Shown: positions 47,500-58,163 of the stretch, one piece after another
Position numbering within the stretch: the stretch's first letter is position 1
How the letters are laid out: each line of letters opens with the position of its first letter
Source: Abelmoschus esculentus
Taxonomy: Eukaryota; Streptophyta; Magnoliopsida; Malvales; Malvaceae
Reading direction: 5' to 3'
Assembly: GCA_035048815.1 (NCBI GenBank)
Contig: JAUCBN010000038.1
Location: forward strand, 15,959,001-16,023,000
Length of the DNA stretch: 64,000 nt
Notes under the pieces: generated by a model
Databases searched by the model: none
What the model saw: only the letters and a program-made list of their open reading frames with translations
Told to the model about the DNA's origin: nothing
Translations under genes and position numbers: made by a program

Positions 47500-48840
47500 T
47501 TCCTAGTGCTACTGATAGTGCATGGTATCCAGATTATGGAGCCACACACCATATCACTCATGACCGATCCACTCTTCAATCTACAGTACCATACACAGGT
47601 AATAATATGCAACTTATGGGTAATGGTGTTGGTGTTTCTATTTCTCAAATAGGAAAGAGCGTGTTATCAACTTATTCTAAGCCCTTGGTCTTGCAACGGA
47701 TACTACATGTTCCATCTATTCAAAAGAATTTATTGTCTGTGTCTCAGTTAGTTAAGGATAATGCTATTACTTTTGAATTTAATGTTTCTGGGTGTGTGTA
47801 AATGATTCCCAGAATCAGACTGTGTTGCTCGAAGGGAAGCTCACTCCTGAAGGCTTTTATCAACTTCTTCCTCTTACTGTTGATGTTGTTCAAGCAAATA
47901 AAGTTGTTGTTACATGTACTGTTTCAAAGTCTTCCAATTTGTATGATCTTTGGCATAATAAGTTGGGTCATCATTCAACCAATGTTCTCAAAATGGTTCT
48001 AAAATTGTGTAACATTAGCTTCTATGAGACTAATGAATCTAGTAGTTTGTGTGCTGGTTGTTTGCAAGGGAAAGCTCATAAGCTTCCCTTTATGGACTCT
48101 ATTACTCAATACAATGCACCTTTTGAATTAGTAGTATCTGATCTTTGGGGCCGAGCTCCTGTACAATCTGATGGCTATGTCTATTATGTTTCTTTTATTG
48201 ATGTTTATAGTAGACATATGTGACTATATCTTAAGAAAAATTCCAAAGTGTTTCAGTGTTTCTTAAATTTTTCTAAGCTTGTTGAGATTCAGTTTGGGCA
48301 GCATATCAAAGCTTTTCAGACAGATTGTGGAACTGAATATCTACCATTGATAGATTGGTTTCTTTCCCATGGAGTGCAACATAGAATCACATGTCCATAC
48401 AGTTTAGAGTAGAATGGTAATGCAAAAAGGAAACATCGAAATATTGTTGAAATGGGCCTCACAGTCTTGGCACAAGCTCATTTGCCTTTAAAATATTGGA
48501 GTCATGCTTTTACCACTGCAATCTATCTCATCAACAGGCTATTTACTCCTGTTTTGGAAGGCAAATCTTCTTATGCAATGTTATATAACCAGGTACATGA
48601 CTACTCCTTGGTTAATGTTTTTGGTTGTGTTTGTTATCCATTTACACGACCTTTTAATAAGCATAAATTAGGCTTTAGGTCTACCAAATGCATATTTCAA
48701 GGCTATAGCTCGTTTCATAAAGGATACAAGTGTCTAGATGCAACTGGTAAATTGATCATCTCAAGGCATGTTGTGTTTTCTGAGCTTGAGTTTCCTTTTG
48801 CTGAGAAGGATCAAAATTTGTCTAATGGTGTTCCTACTTC
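47500..48840 (+). pseudogene. Copia-2 protease and integrase
   Basis: The protease motif AWYPDYGATHHIT near 47520 has D-Y-G in place of the usual D-S-G. GAG-pre-integrase follows (LWHNKLGHHSTNVL, then CAGCLQGKAHKLPF). The integrase core shows LVVSDLWGRAPV and FIDVYSRH, a stop at 48221, then QTDCGTEY and a degenerate SLE*NGNAKRKHRNIVEM, and further PLKYWSHAFTTAIYLINRL. All are classic copia motifs. Confidence 0.88.
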
Positions 48841-49559
48841 CAAGAAGTTCCTTTTGTGGTTGTTTCACTTAGAGATTTTCGTTCTTTAGCAACCCAAGGT
48901 CAAACTAGTTCAGGTTCTAGCTGAACCATTGATGTTAGAACCAATGATACTCCAATAATTCCTCTTGCCTCGAATTCGAAAGTTGGTCTTTCTCCAAATT
49001 TAGTTTCACCCTCGCATGCTACTCCTAGTTTTGATCATGGCTCAGGTGGTCTACCAACAGTCGATCCTAGTGTTACTCTAGTTTTTCGAGACTCAGAATC
49101 TCAAGTTGCTACCCCTGTTTTGAGTTTAGAACACTCTCCTGGTCAACATACATACACAAGGGTTTCATGTAGTTCTGGTCAAAATGAAGTGCAAAGTGTT
49201 AGACCACAATCTAGTTCTCATTCGTTCCCCTTTCCAGAAAGGGAGACAATTGGTCCTGTTGAGGTTTGTTCGCCTTCTTTCACCTTAGTGGATGTGTTTG
49301 AGAGAGGAGAGTTACCTGTTAATTCTGGTGTTAGACCAAAATTCTTGGATTTTCTTGAGAAAAGAAATGTCTTTGTTCCTCCAAAGGTTGAGGATGATAG
49401 ATTTTCTGAAGTTGTAGGTAATTCAGGTGATGATGATTTGTCTTGACAGCAAGACACAAGACACACGAGTTTGATTATGAGTACTAATAATCATCCTATG
49501 GTTACTAGAAGTAAGAGTGAGATTCAAAAGCCTAAGGCCTTTCATACTTAAACCTCTGA

Positions 49560-51099
49560 GTTTTTAGAAGAACCCCAAAATATAAAGGAAGCCATACGAT
49601 CACCAAGTTGGAGAGCAGATGCCCAGGATGAGTATGATGCTTTAATGAAGAACAACACATGGACTTTAGTGCCACTTCCACCAAATAGAAAAGTTGTTAG
49701 TTGTAAATGGATTTTTAAGTTAAAAAAGAATCACGATGGGATGGTTGCTAGGTACAAAGTTAGGCTAGTTGCTAAAGGATACTTACAAGAAACATGTATT
49801 GATTTTCATGAGGTGTTAGCCCAGTGGTAAAACTTGTTATTGTTTATGTGATTATCTCTCTTGTAGTTTCAAAAAGGTGGACTATACGTCAAATAGACAT
49901 AAATAGTTTTTTTGAACGACGATTTGACTGAAGAGGTATTTATGACACAACCCCTGGCTATGAGCAGATAGATAATTCTGGTTTACCTCTTGTGTGCAAG
50001 CTAAATAAAAGCTTTTTATGGTCTCAAACAGACACCCAAGGCCGGTTTGGGAAACTCAAAGCATATTTGGTCCTTATTGGTTTTGTCCTCACCAAGTCTG
50101 ATTCATCTCTTTTTGTAAAATGTAATTATAGTGGGTCCTCTATCTGTTAGTCTATGTTGATGACATAATTCTTAAAGGATCTAGTGATGATCAGATTCAA
50201 CAGGTTATAGATGAGCTGCATAGAGTTTTTTCTGTAAAGGATCTTGGCCTTCTTCCCTATTTCCTAGGTATTAAGGTACATTATGATTCTGATGGTGTTA
50301 TTCTGTCCTCAAAAGAAATGTTTTAGATCTTTTACTCAAGTATGAGTTTGCAGATGCTAAAAGTTTGACCACTCCCATGGTTACTAGTTGTAATCTTTCG
50401 GTTAATGAAGGTAATCCTATTGAAAATGTGTCTAAATATAAGAGTATTGTGGGTGCTTTATAATATATCCTAATCACTCATCCAGAGTTACGTTTTGCTA
50501 TAAATAAGGTTTGTCAGTTTATGCAAAATTCTTGTGATGGTAATTTACAAGCTGGGAAACGTATTTTGAGGTATCTTCAAGGAACAGTTAATTATGGTTT
50601 AAAGTTCTCTTGGAGCTCTCGGATTCTATAATTGGCTTTGCTGATGCAAACTGGGGTATTGATATTGATGATAGGAGATCCACGTCAGGATATTGCATTT
50701 ATTTTTATGGTAACCATGTGTCTTGAAGTTCTCGGAAAGAACAGGAGGTTGCTCGATCTACTGCTGAAGCAGAGTATAGGAGTGTGGCTTGTGCTACTAC
50801 TGAAATGATTTGGCTACAGTCTCCTTCATGAATTGGGTGTTCGACTAGAAGGTGTTCCAACTTTATGGTGTGACAATACCAGTGCCATTGCGGTTTCGTC
50901 CAAACTAATGTTACACTCAAAATTCAAGCAGATTGAGTTAGATTTATATTTTGTTTGTGAGAGAGTAGTTGCAGGCCAACTGACAGTTAATAAATTCCCA
51001 ACGTATGAACAGGTTGCAGACATCCTAACTAAACCCCTTTTTGCTCCCTCATTCCACAGATATCGTCTCAAGCTCTCAATCATGCCACTACAAAGTTAA
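49560..51099 (+). pseudogene. Copia-2 reverse transcriptase and RNase H
   Basis: WRADAQDEYDALMKNNTWTL and VSCKWIFKLKKNHDGMVARY open the RT domain. After frameshifts the catalytic YVDDIIL box is intact near 50150. RNase H shows GFADANWGIDIDDRRSTSGY and STAEAEYRSVACATTEMIWL, and the C-terminus reads LWCDNTSAIAVSS and VADILTKPL. A stop and shift at 49827 and further ones prevent translation. Confidence 0.88.
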
Positions 51100-51223
51100 C
51101 AATGTTTCCTCTCCAGGTTTGCACCAGTAATGTTTTTCTTTTGTTCTTGTTCTTGGTTGTTTTTCTTTCTCAGGTTTGAAACCGGAAGCAGTCAACGAGG
51201 TTTTCCACCATCCAATTGGTGGT

Positions 51224-51458
51224 TGTTCTTGGTGTTTGTGTGAGTGCAGTGTAGGTACTTGTAATGCACCACTCTATTTCAGAGAGCTTTGAGTCTGGTA
51301 GAAACAGCTAGAGACTTTGATAGTCTGTTTCCTAATCGACTCATGACTCTCCTCCTTGTATAAATACACACCGATCTTTTTTTAAAAATATTAAAGTGAT
51401 TGATTAATAAAATTTCAGAGAGTACTACCTCTCTTTCTCCTCTCCACACATCTTGACA
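51224..51458 (+). mobile_element. 3' LTR of Copia-2
   Basis: TGTTCTTGGTG...CATCTTGACA, same length as the 5' LTR. It follows a weak polypurine-like 'ttggtgg'. Beyond it the MULE sequence resumes with the decarboxylase-like fragment. Confidence 0.88.
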
Positions 51459-51521
51459 CTGAGTAGGAACAAAGAACATGCAATGGAATAAAACCCAAGA
51501 TAAAGATGAGTCAAGTTCCGT

Positions 51522-51644
51522 AAAACGGTATCCCAGTCCATTCAGATCATTGAAGATAAGAGGATCAAAGAAAGTGATTTCCAAGTGTTTTTCGAAGCCT
51601 TCAAAGCCTATCGATGAAGGAGGCGATACTGAATCCATGGCCAT
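51522..51644 (-). pseudogene. Captured fragment resembling S-adenosylmethionine decarboxylase N-terminus
   Basis: The - strand frame from 51644 reads MAMDSVSPPSSIGFEGFEKH, then LEITFFDPLIFNDLNGLGYR. Plant S-adenosylmethionine decarboxylases, which make the aminopropyl donor for spermidine and spermine, begin with a very similar IGFEGFEKRLEI block; the two glutamates of FEGxEKxLE that the enzyme needs are present. After about 40 codons the similarity stops and the frame runs into the Copia-2 LTR. It sits within a MULE, so it is best read as a captured 5' gene piece. No usable enzyme. Confidence 0.65.
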
Positions 51645-51826
51645 TTTGCAGTTTTTGATTCTTGGGACTAATTATTAATTTTGAGCGAAAAATAGAAGAA
51701 AAACAATCTACATTAAATTGAGGTCGTCATTTAACGGTGGCATGTATCAAAATGGCATTCTAACAAACTGCAACAAAAAAAAAATCAAAGAAACAAAATT
51801 TTTAACATAAAAAGCAATAGATTGAA

Positions 51827-51900
51827 AATTTTCTTGAGAGATGAGATAGTCTTAGAGACGTTCTGGCTCAATCTCTGGAACCATTTATCTAAAAAAAAAA
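51827..51900 (-). repeat. First copy of a peptide-coding direct repeat in the MULE
   Basis: On the - strand it reads KWFQRLSQNVSKTISSLK. The second copy, at 52543-52617, reads KWFQRMSQNVSQAISSLK in an open frame that extends from 52517 to 52708. The two DNA copies differ at scattered sites. The protein family is not recognised; it looks like a second captured exon, duplicated before the solo LTR at 51915 inserted between the copies. Confidence 0.5.
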
Positions 51901-51914
51901 TTCAAGAATGATGA

Positions 51915-52377
51915 TGTTAGAATTAAAATATATTCGATACGAATATAATCCCAAGATCTATACATGTCAAATCATCAAGAACATAAAATAATAAACTGAA
52001 TGCGGAAGCGTACCTGAATTAATCGATAGATTTTTTCCAAAGGGTTTGATCTTCCAAGAAGTTAGATTTTCTCTTGCGGTACAACTCTCAGACTGAGAAA
52101 AGAGATATGTAAGTTGACCTAATTCTTGGGGACCATAACCCTATAGTTGATTTAATAACCAACTAGTAGTTGATTTATTAACCAACTCTGAAGTATTTAT
52201 AACTCTGCCCCTCATCAAATTATAAATACACCTTATGGTATCTACACTTTTAATTCCATGATAATTTAATACCTATAACACGTGTAACATAATTGGTCAC
52301 TTAATTACGTGTTAAATTTTATAATAGCAATATACATTATACATATGTGCCCAATATTATTGAATTTTAATCCAACA
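51915..52377 (-). mobile_element. Solo LTR of the Copia-1 family
   Basis: On the - strand it starts TGTTGGATTAAAATTCAATA and ends TTTTAATTCTAACA, as does 3945-4346. Perfect GATGA duplications flank it (51910-51914 and 52378-52382). It is 463 bp against 402 bp, mainly because of an extra block near 52150-52215 with 'ttgattta(t)taaccaact' repeated. It lies inside the MULE. Confidence 0.95.
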
Positions 52378-52516
52378 GATGAAGGATCACACGTGGGAGT
52401 AAGAAAAAGATCAAAAATTTTCGATGCCACCATTTGGAAGAATATCTTTAATATTGTTTTTTCTGATAAGCCTCGGTCTTGGAGGAAACAAAAGGGAAGG
52501 AAGAAACAGTGAGAGG

Positions 52517-52708
52517 CTAGTCACGCTGGGAGGAAATGTCTAGATTGAGAGAGTTCTTGAGAGATGAGATGGCCTGGGAGACGTTTTGGCTCATTCTCTG
52601 GAACCATTTATTCTTGGTTGATGGCGCTTCGAGCTTAGCGAAAGCAACAGATAAGGAAGATGTGTCCTCAGATCGATCGTTGGAGCGCATGAGAACCTGC
52701 TCGACCAT
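52517..52708 (-). pseudogene. Captured exon-like open frame of unknown family
   Basis: A 63-codon frame begins MVEQVLMRSNDRSEDTSSLS and contains the KWFQRMSQNVSQAISSLK motif that is repeated at 51827-51900. The serine-rich, low-charge start and conserved basic motif look like host protein sequence, but I cannot name it. Its position between MULE termini suggests capture. Confidence 0.4.
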
Positions 52709-52904
52709 ATCGTCATCGATGGTGGTGGTGGCTCAGCTGGACCAGCAATCAAGGGCTACAACAATGGGGTGATGGAGATTAAGGAGAGGTCTCCTAATGG
52801 GACGAAAATATAGATGGGAAACGGGTTCAATGTGATAGCTTGTGAGAAAACAGGGGGCGATAGTGTTTGATCTGCTCCAGATTCCTACTATGCATGCTTT
52901 CTTC

Positions 52905-53142
52905 CTAGGGATGATGGAGATTATTATTTATTTTATACGGTAGACAACCATGGAAAAAACGCAAAAAAACTTTATTTTTTAACTGTCAAATTATCATTCC
53001 GTTAACTTTTAATGGTTTTTAACATCGGGGTAACTAAAAATTACAGTCCGAAAACGTACGTGAGTGTATTGGTTGATTTTCAAAATCGGTGACTAAATTT
53101 GTACTAGGAACAAATAAACGTGAATTCCGTAGTAATTAACCC
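52905..53142 (-). repeat. Right terminal inverted repeat of the MULE
   Basis: Reverse complement of the left terminus over about 240 bp with substitutions; it ends TAGTAATTAACCC at 53142 and is followed by the 9-bp duplication. Confidence 0.9.
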
Positions 53143-53354
53143 AATTATATATTTAGCCATTAATCTCTTTAGGATTTTTAAAATATCACTTTAACTTTTA
53201 AAATTTAAACTCACACCTTCAACTTTTAAATTTTTTTTCTTAAAGTTAGAAATTTAAAAACCTCAAAAAATTATGGTTTCAAAAATTAAAAATTTCAAAA
53301 TTAAGTTTTTTAATTAGAGATTTTAAAAATAAGAATAATTTCTAGAGTGTTACA

Positions 53355-53745
53355 CTAACACTAAATTAAATACTTTCTTTGATTTTTTACGTGTGTTCCG
53401 GTTAATCCAGGTAATAGCAGGGTGATTTGGACTTTCCCATGCAATTTGGTGTTTGGTTCGAAAAAATTGTTCGGAGATGGATGTTTCGCATACGGTCAAA
53501 TCTGTTTTTGACTCTAATTTGTAGCTTTTTCATGTTGAGGTGACTCTTTTCTATCTGGCTTGTTGATGAGTTTCATTCAAAATAAAATTTATATCAATGC
53601 AAATGTGTTTTAGTTGAGTTAGCTATAGTTAATTAATTGTAATTAAATTTATACTAATGTAAATGTATTATATATATTCACTTAATCATTCAATAAAATA
53701 TTCAAAGTTTTACGTATCTTACACAAGTCTGTGATTTATTTTCAC
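53355..53745 (+). repeat. Interspersed repeat R1, copy d
   Basis: The longest forward copy of R1. It extends through 'gtgttccggttaatccagg', 'gttgatgagtttcattcaaa' and 'cacttaatcattcaataaaa'. It matches 4347-5060 inverted and starts at the same junction with the X LTR as copy c. Confidence 0.7.
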
Positions 53746-54180
53746 GGAATTCAATATTAATAATTACTTGTTCGTGGGTACATGTTGAGTCGTGGGAATC
53801 AAATTATGTAAAGGGGTATGGGTGAATTTGAGAGTGTGCTCCTGTGGGCGGATGTAGATTTAAAAATTATAACTGGCGTAGGTGGTGAATATAAAATTAT
53901 ATGTGGGTATGAGTATCGGGATAGGATATCCGCACTACCCCACCCATTTGTTATCCCTAGATTGAACTCATATGTAAAGGTGAGTGGTAGTAGATTAAAA
54001 AAGTTAAGAGTGAAAAAACATATATTAATACTAAAAAAAATTAAATATAAAAATACTATTAATATTTTAATTATAATAAAAAGTCTTCTAAATTAATATA
54101 ACAAAAATTAAATTTTACAATTATTTCCATCTAAACCTTATTTATACATTATATCCATGTAGAGAGTAGTATGGTGCAAA
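53746..54180. other. Intergenic, nothing recognised
   Basis: AT-rich DNA with a 'gggtatgggtgaatttg' type stretch. No gene or repeat identified. The last 5 bp, gcaaa, would be the target duplication of Gypsy-2 if its other end were visible. Confidence 0.45.
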
Positions 54181-54645
54181 TGTCACGGATCTAGAATCTT
54201 TCTAGCAAATCCGTGTGGCCTTAGGTCTCGACTCGCCTAAGTCAACCTCTACACAAAGCCCACAAAGCTTTGTAACTCGCGTAAACAAAACAAGCAAAGA
54301 AAAGACAAAACAAGAGAGAGAGCTTTTGAGTGAATACTTTCTTTACTCAATGATGAAATGAAGAAATGAGGAAGGGTGAGCCTCTATTTATAGTTGACCC
54401 TAATTACATCCGACGATCACTATTAAATTACATCAATGGATAGGATTAGTCCCTACCAACCACAATGACATAATTCTAGGAATATTCCCGACTAATTAAG
54501 GAAACAATCTCCTATGTTCACATGGTGTGTTCACATAGGATAAGTGTACAATTCTAGTGGGCTTGGCAAACCCAAACCCTTGGTGAGATAGGCTTGGGCG
54601 GATTAGACTGTAGTAATCCCATCGTTGGGCTCGTGGGCCATGACA
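54181..54645 (-). mobile_element. 3' LTR of Gypsy-2, 465 bp
   Basis: On the - strand it begins TGTCATGGCCCACGAGCCC after the purine tract AGTGGGATAGAA (54646-54657) and ends ATCCGTGACA. Good TG/CA ends. A leader-like 'ctatttatag' (54383) gives a TATA-like box on the opposite reading. Confidence 0.85.
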
Positions 54646-54647
54646 TT

Positions 54648-55934
54648 CTATCCCACTGAATCTAGCAATTCCCTCGTTGCGTCTTGAGAGTGGAACTCGA
54701 CAATGTTCTCTTGAAATTTCCAAAGGTCTTCGACTGGTTCCCAACTCCCTTCGTTATCGGGAAGTCCCTTCCATTGGATAAAGTATTTTTGCCTTGGTCG
54801 ATGATTCTTTTGTCGAACAATCCTATCTGCTAGGATCTCTCGAACCTCTTTCTCATAGAAGACCTTTACTCTTATCGGTGCTCTATGTGACTTGCCACAC
54901 TCTGGATCTTTAGCATCCGCATGGAATGTTTTGAGCATACTCATATGAAAAACCGGGTGAACCTTGAGCTTTGGCGGTAACTCCAATTTGTAGGCCACAA
55001 CACCTATTCGCTTTACAATCTTGAATGGTCCCTTTTTCCGTCGCACAAACCCCTTGTGCACTCCTGGTTTCCTCAATACCAAGTGTAGCTTGGCAAGGAC
55101 TTGGTCGCCAACTTGAAACTCTTCGTCCCTATGCCTTTGATCAGCCTATTTTTTTGTCCACTTAGCCGCCTTGTGCAAACAAGTTAGGGCTAAGTCAGGA
55201 TGCTCTTACCATGCCTGGGCAGTGTGATAAGTTGTTGGATTAGACCCCTTGTAACCGAGCACAACAATATTGGGAGTGAGTAGCTATTGTCCGTTCATGA
55301 TCTCAAAAGGACTTCGGTTTGTGACCTTCGTCCACTGCAAGTTGTAAGAAAATTGGGCAACATCTAGTAACATTGGCCAGTCACACTGAGTCTCACATGC
55401 ATAGTACCGGAGATAAATCTCTAATAACGTATTCATTCATTCGATTTTTCCATCACTTTGTGGATGAATACTTGTGGACAGGTTCAAGTCTGTCCCCATT
55501 AGCTTGAACAACTCAGTCCAAAACTTGCCCGTGAAGCAAGGGCCTCGATCACAAATGATCGTCCTTGGCATTCCCCCATACTTTACCACGTTTTTTAGGA
55601 AAAGTCGAGTTGTTTCCTCAGCTGGGCACTTCTTGCTGGAAGGAATAAAGGTGGCATACTTTGAAAGCATTTCGACAACCACGATAATACTAGTAAACCT
55701 GTCAGTACTCGGCAAACCGACTATAAAGTTAGAAATACTATCCCATGAACGCTCTGGAATCGGAAATGGTTGCAACAACCCTGCTGGTTTCTTGGCTTCG
55801 ATCTTGTATTGCTGGCAAATAAGACCAGTCTTCACATAGACCTCCACGTCATTGTCCAGGTGTGGCCAATAATATCGATTCGCTAACAATATCATCGTAC
55901 GGTGCACTCCTTGATACATGATAATAGTGGTCAT
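54648..55934 (-). pseudogene. Gypsy-2 integrase and chromodomain
   Basis: The zinc-binding and core segment at 55934-55437 contains YYWPHLDNDVEVYV, IIVVVEMLSKYATFIPS, IICDRGPCFTGKFW and IHPQSDGKIE, covering the D and E regions. Stops follow in the C-terminal domain (FSYNLQWTKVTNRSPFEIMN region). The last 144-codon frame runs GPFKIVKRIGVVAYKLELPP, VHPVFHMSMLKTFHADAKDP and a chromodomain ending VEDLWKFQENIVEFH. Confidence 0.87.
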
Positions 55935-56056
55935 TTAAGTCTGTTGATGAATTCTATGTTTCACCTTCGGCTTAGTGCATCAGCCACATAGTTGGCCTTC
56001 ATCAGTTTGTACCCTGTTATAAAGTCGAATTCCGCTAAGAACATTTGCCACCGTAC

Positions 56057-57345
56057 TTATTTGGGAGATAATTTCTTTTGGGTTAGAAAATAACTATTGA
56101 CAACGTTCTTAGTGAATACCTGAAATCTAGAACCCAACAAGTAGTGTCTCCAAATCCGCAAACAATGAACAACTGCGGTCATCTTCTTTTCATAGACAGT
56201 GTATCGCCTCTCTGATTCATTAAGCTTCTGACTCTCGAAAGCTATTGGGTGTCCTTCTTGCATATGAACTGCCCCAATGGCTGTATTGGACGCATTAGTA
56301 TGAACTTTGAATGGCTTGGCATGGTTCGACAGTGCTAACACAGGCTCACTCACCATAGCTTCCTTCAGTTTCTCAAAGGCCCTTTGACACTCCTAATTCC
56401 AGTCTCACATCTTGTGCTTTTTCAGCAAAACGGTCAAGGGTGTGGCGATCTTGGAATAGGAAAACGCTAATACTAGTTAGCCAATCCATGGAATGATCTT
56501 AGCTCCATCACCTTAGTTGGCGACTCTCATTCTTCAATTGCTCGAACCTTGTCCCTGTCCATACAGATCACGCCACCTCCAATGATGTGGCCTAAGAACG
56601 AAACTTCCTTTTGGGCTAATGAGAGTTTTCCCTCTTAACAAATAGCTCATTCTCTCGAAGTACCTGGAACACCTGTCTCAAGTGTTTTATGTGCTCCTCC
56701 AAGCTCTCACTCTACACCACAATGTTATCAAGGTAAACAACAAGAAAACAATCCAAGAATGGATGCAATACTTTGTTTATGAGGGTACAAAACATCGTTG
56801 AAGCATTAGTGAGGCCGAAAGGCATCACAAGAAACTCATACGAGCCATATCGGGTCATACACGTGGTCTTTGACTTATCACATTCGATTATTCTTACCTG
56901 GTAATAACCCGATCTAAGATCTAACTTGGTGAACCACCTTACACTCCCAAGTTGATCAAACAAGTCGCAATAAGGAGGAACGGATATTTGTTCTTCACTA
57001 TGAGCTTATTCAATGCTCTATAATCGATGCACATCCGAAGACAGACATCATGCTTCTTTTGGAACAAAATAGGTGCACATTGGATGGTCTAATGTACCCA
57101 ACATCCAACAGCTCCTTGAGTTATTTTCTCAACTCCTCCAACTCTAGTAGGGCCATTCGGTATAGAGCCCTTGCTGGCGGCTCTGCATTAGGGATCAACT
57201 CAATATTGTGATCCACTTCCCTTTTTGGTGGCAATTGCTTCGGCAATTCATAAGGCATCATGTCTGCGAAGTCTTCCAATATTTGTTCCACTTCTGCTGG
57301 AACTTTTGTTGGCATCAAGGACTCGTCACTTTTCAAGGCAACCAA
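56057..57345 (-). pseudogene. Gypsy-2 reverse transcriptase and RNase H
   Basis: RT begins with VDHNIELIPNAEPPARALYR near 57210, then FTKLDLRSGYYQVRI and MPFGLTNASTMF. The catalytic box reads YLDNIVV in place of YLDDIVV and is followed by a stop. RNase H (56356-56057) shows VHTNASNTAIGAVHMQ, where D is replaced by N in two positions compared with the usual VHTDASD. The domain cannot be active. Confidence 0.87.
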
Positions 57346-57504
57346 GTAGGTTGTAGTCTCGTTGCGTACAACCCCCTTGGAAAACTAGATGGAAAAAATC
57401 GTTTTGGCCTCCACTCCAGTCTCTTGATTTGTGGGAATAAGGCACTTTTGGTCCAGATCCAATATGTAGATACAATCGGCAAAAGGAGTAAGCAGCGCAT
57501 TAAC

Positions 57505-57960
57505 CTAGTCAAGGAAGTCTAAGCCAATGACAAAATCAAAATCATCAAGTGGAATTACCTTGATGTTTTCCTTACCGTACCAACTTTCGAGTTCAAGCTT
57601 GACCCCCTTGGTAATTCCCAAAATCGGTCTCTCCATGGAATGGATAGTCTTGATCATCCCGCTTACTTTCTCCACTTGAAGGTCAAGTTTCTTCATAGCT
57701 TCATCTAACATGAAAAGTTTAGAAGCACCTATGTCCACTAGTGCACTCAATTTCTTGCCTGCAACGACGATGTCTACAAACAATAATCCCTTTTATTTAT
57801 GGCCCCTCTTGACTTGAACGGAGCTCATAATCGAGTTGAGTTTGACCACCACGTTCTCGGTCTCCCCATCTCCTTTGATGGTATTGATCTTTGCCTTTTC
57901 GGGACAATCTCTTTGTCAATGTGGTCCTTTGTAGAAGTAACACTTAATGGGTCCTTCATT
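57505..57960 (-). pseudogene. Gypsy-2 zinc knuckle and protease
   Basis: The knuckle reads CYFYKGPH*QRDC, with the second Cys changed to Tyr and a stop in it. The protease frame 57783-57505 has LSALVDIGASKLF, where D-I-G replaces D-T/S-G, and FDFVIGLDFLD, the expected hydrophobic-G flap-end block. Both domains carry disabling changes. Confidence 0.82.
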
Positions 57961-58163
57961 CTTCTTTTCCCATGAGCCTTTTACGTCCTTTAAAGTGTTG
58001 GATGGTTTTCGGTATTTCCCATATGTTCTGCCATATTTTTCCTTTCCCCCCCACCATTGCCCTTGAACATTGGCTTTGTTTTGAAAGAATCAGATTTTGG
58101 GATCTCAAATTACCCAATGGACTCTGTTGTACTAATGTCTTTGGAAAGATTCGTAGCCCCTAT

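Larger units (their letters stand above)
45486..51458 (+). mobile_element. Full-length but dead Ty1/copia retrotransposon (Copia-2)
   Basis: Two 235-bp LTRs (45486-45720 and 51224-51458) flank gag, protease, integrase, RT and RNase H in copia order. About 18 substitutions separate the LTRs by eye, roughly 8 percent, so the insertion is not recent. The primer site TGGTATCAATCGC follows the 5' LTR. No clean 5-bp target duplication is visible (actct against ctgag). Stops and frameshifts interrupt each domain. It is inserted in the MULE. Confidence 0.92.
45052..53142. mobile_element. Non-autonomous Mutator-like element (MULE) with captured sequence
   Basis: Both ends begin GGGTTAATTA(T/C)T and form inverted repeats of about 240 bp. 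The flanking 9-mers aattatata at 45043-45051 and 53143-53151 are identical, the hallmark target duplication of the Mutator superfamily. The homologous unoccupied site is at about 22634-22642 (acttatata). Removing the nested copia element and solo LTR leaves about 1.65 kb. No transposase (MURA) is seen, so it depended on another element. The interior carries a decarboxylase-like fragment and a duplicated peptide-coding stretch, as in Pack-MULEs. Confidence 0.9.
43290..53354 (-). mobile_element. Tekay-like LTR, family X, copy 2, split by a MULE
   Basis: Positions 43290-45051 and 53143-53354 align with 21060-22867 of copy 1, including the minisatellite, and the same GAGTGTTACA/GAGGTGTTACA end joins R1. 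The 8.1-kb MULE lies between the two parts. Only one internal unit is present here against two in copy 1. Confidence 0.7.

Noticed and set aside
47391..47801. Separate host gene rich in Ser/Thr
   Set aside because: The frame contains the copia protease motif AWYPDYGATHHIT and lies between gag and integrase of Copia-2.
54181..54660. Independent solo LTR
   Set aside because: It is preceded by a polypurine tract and an in-order pol gene on the same strand, so it is the 3' LTR of Gypsy-2.
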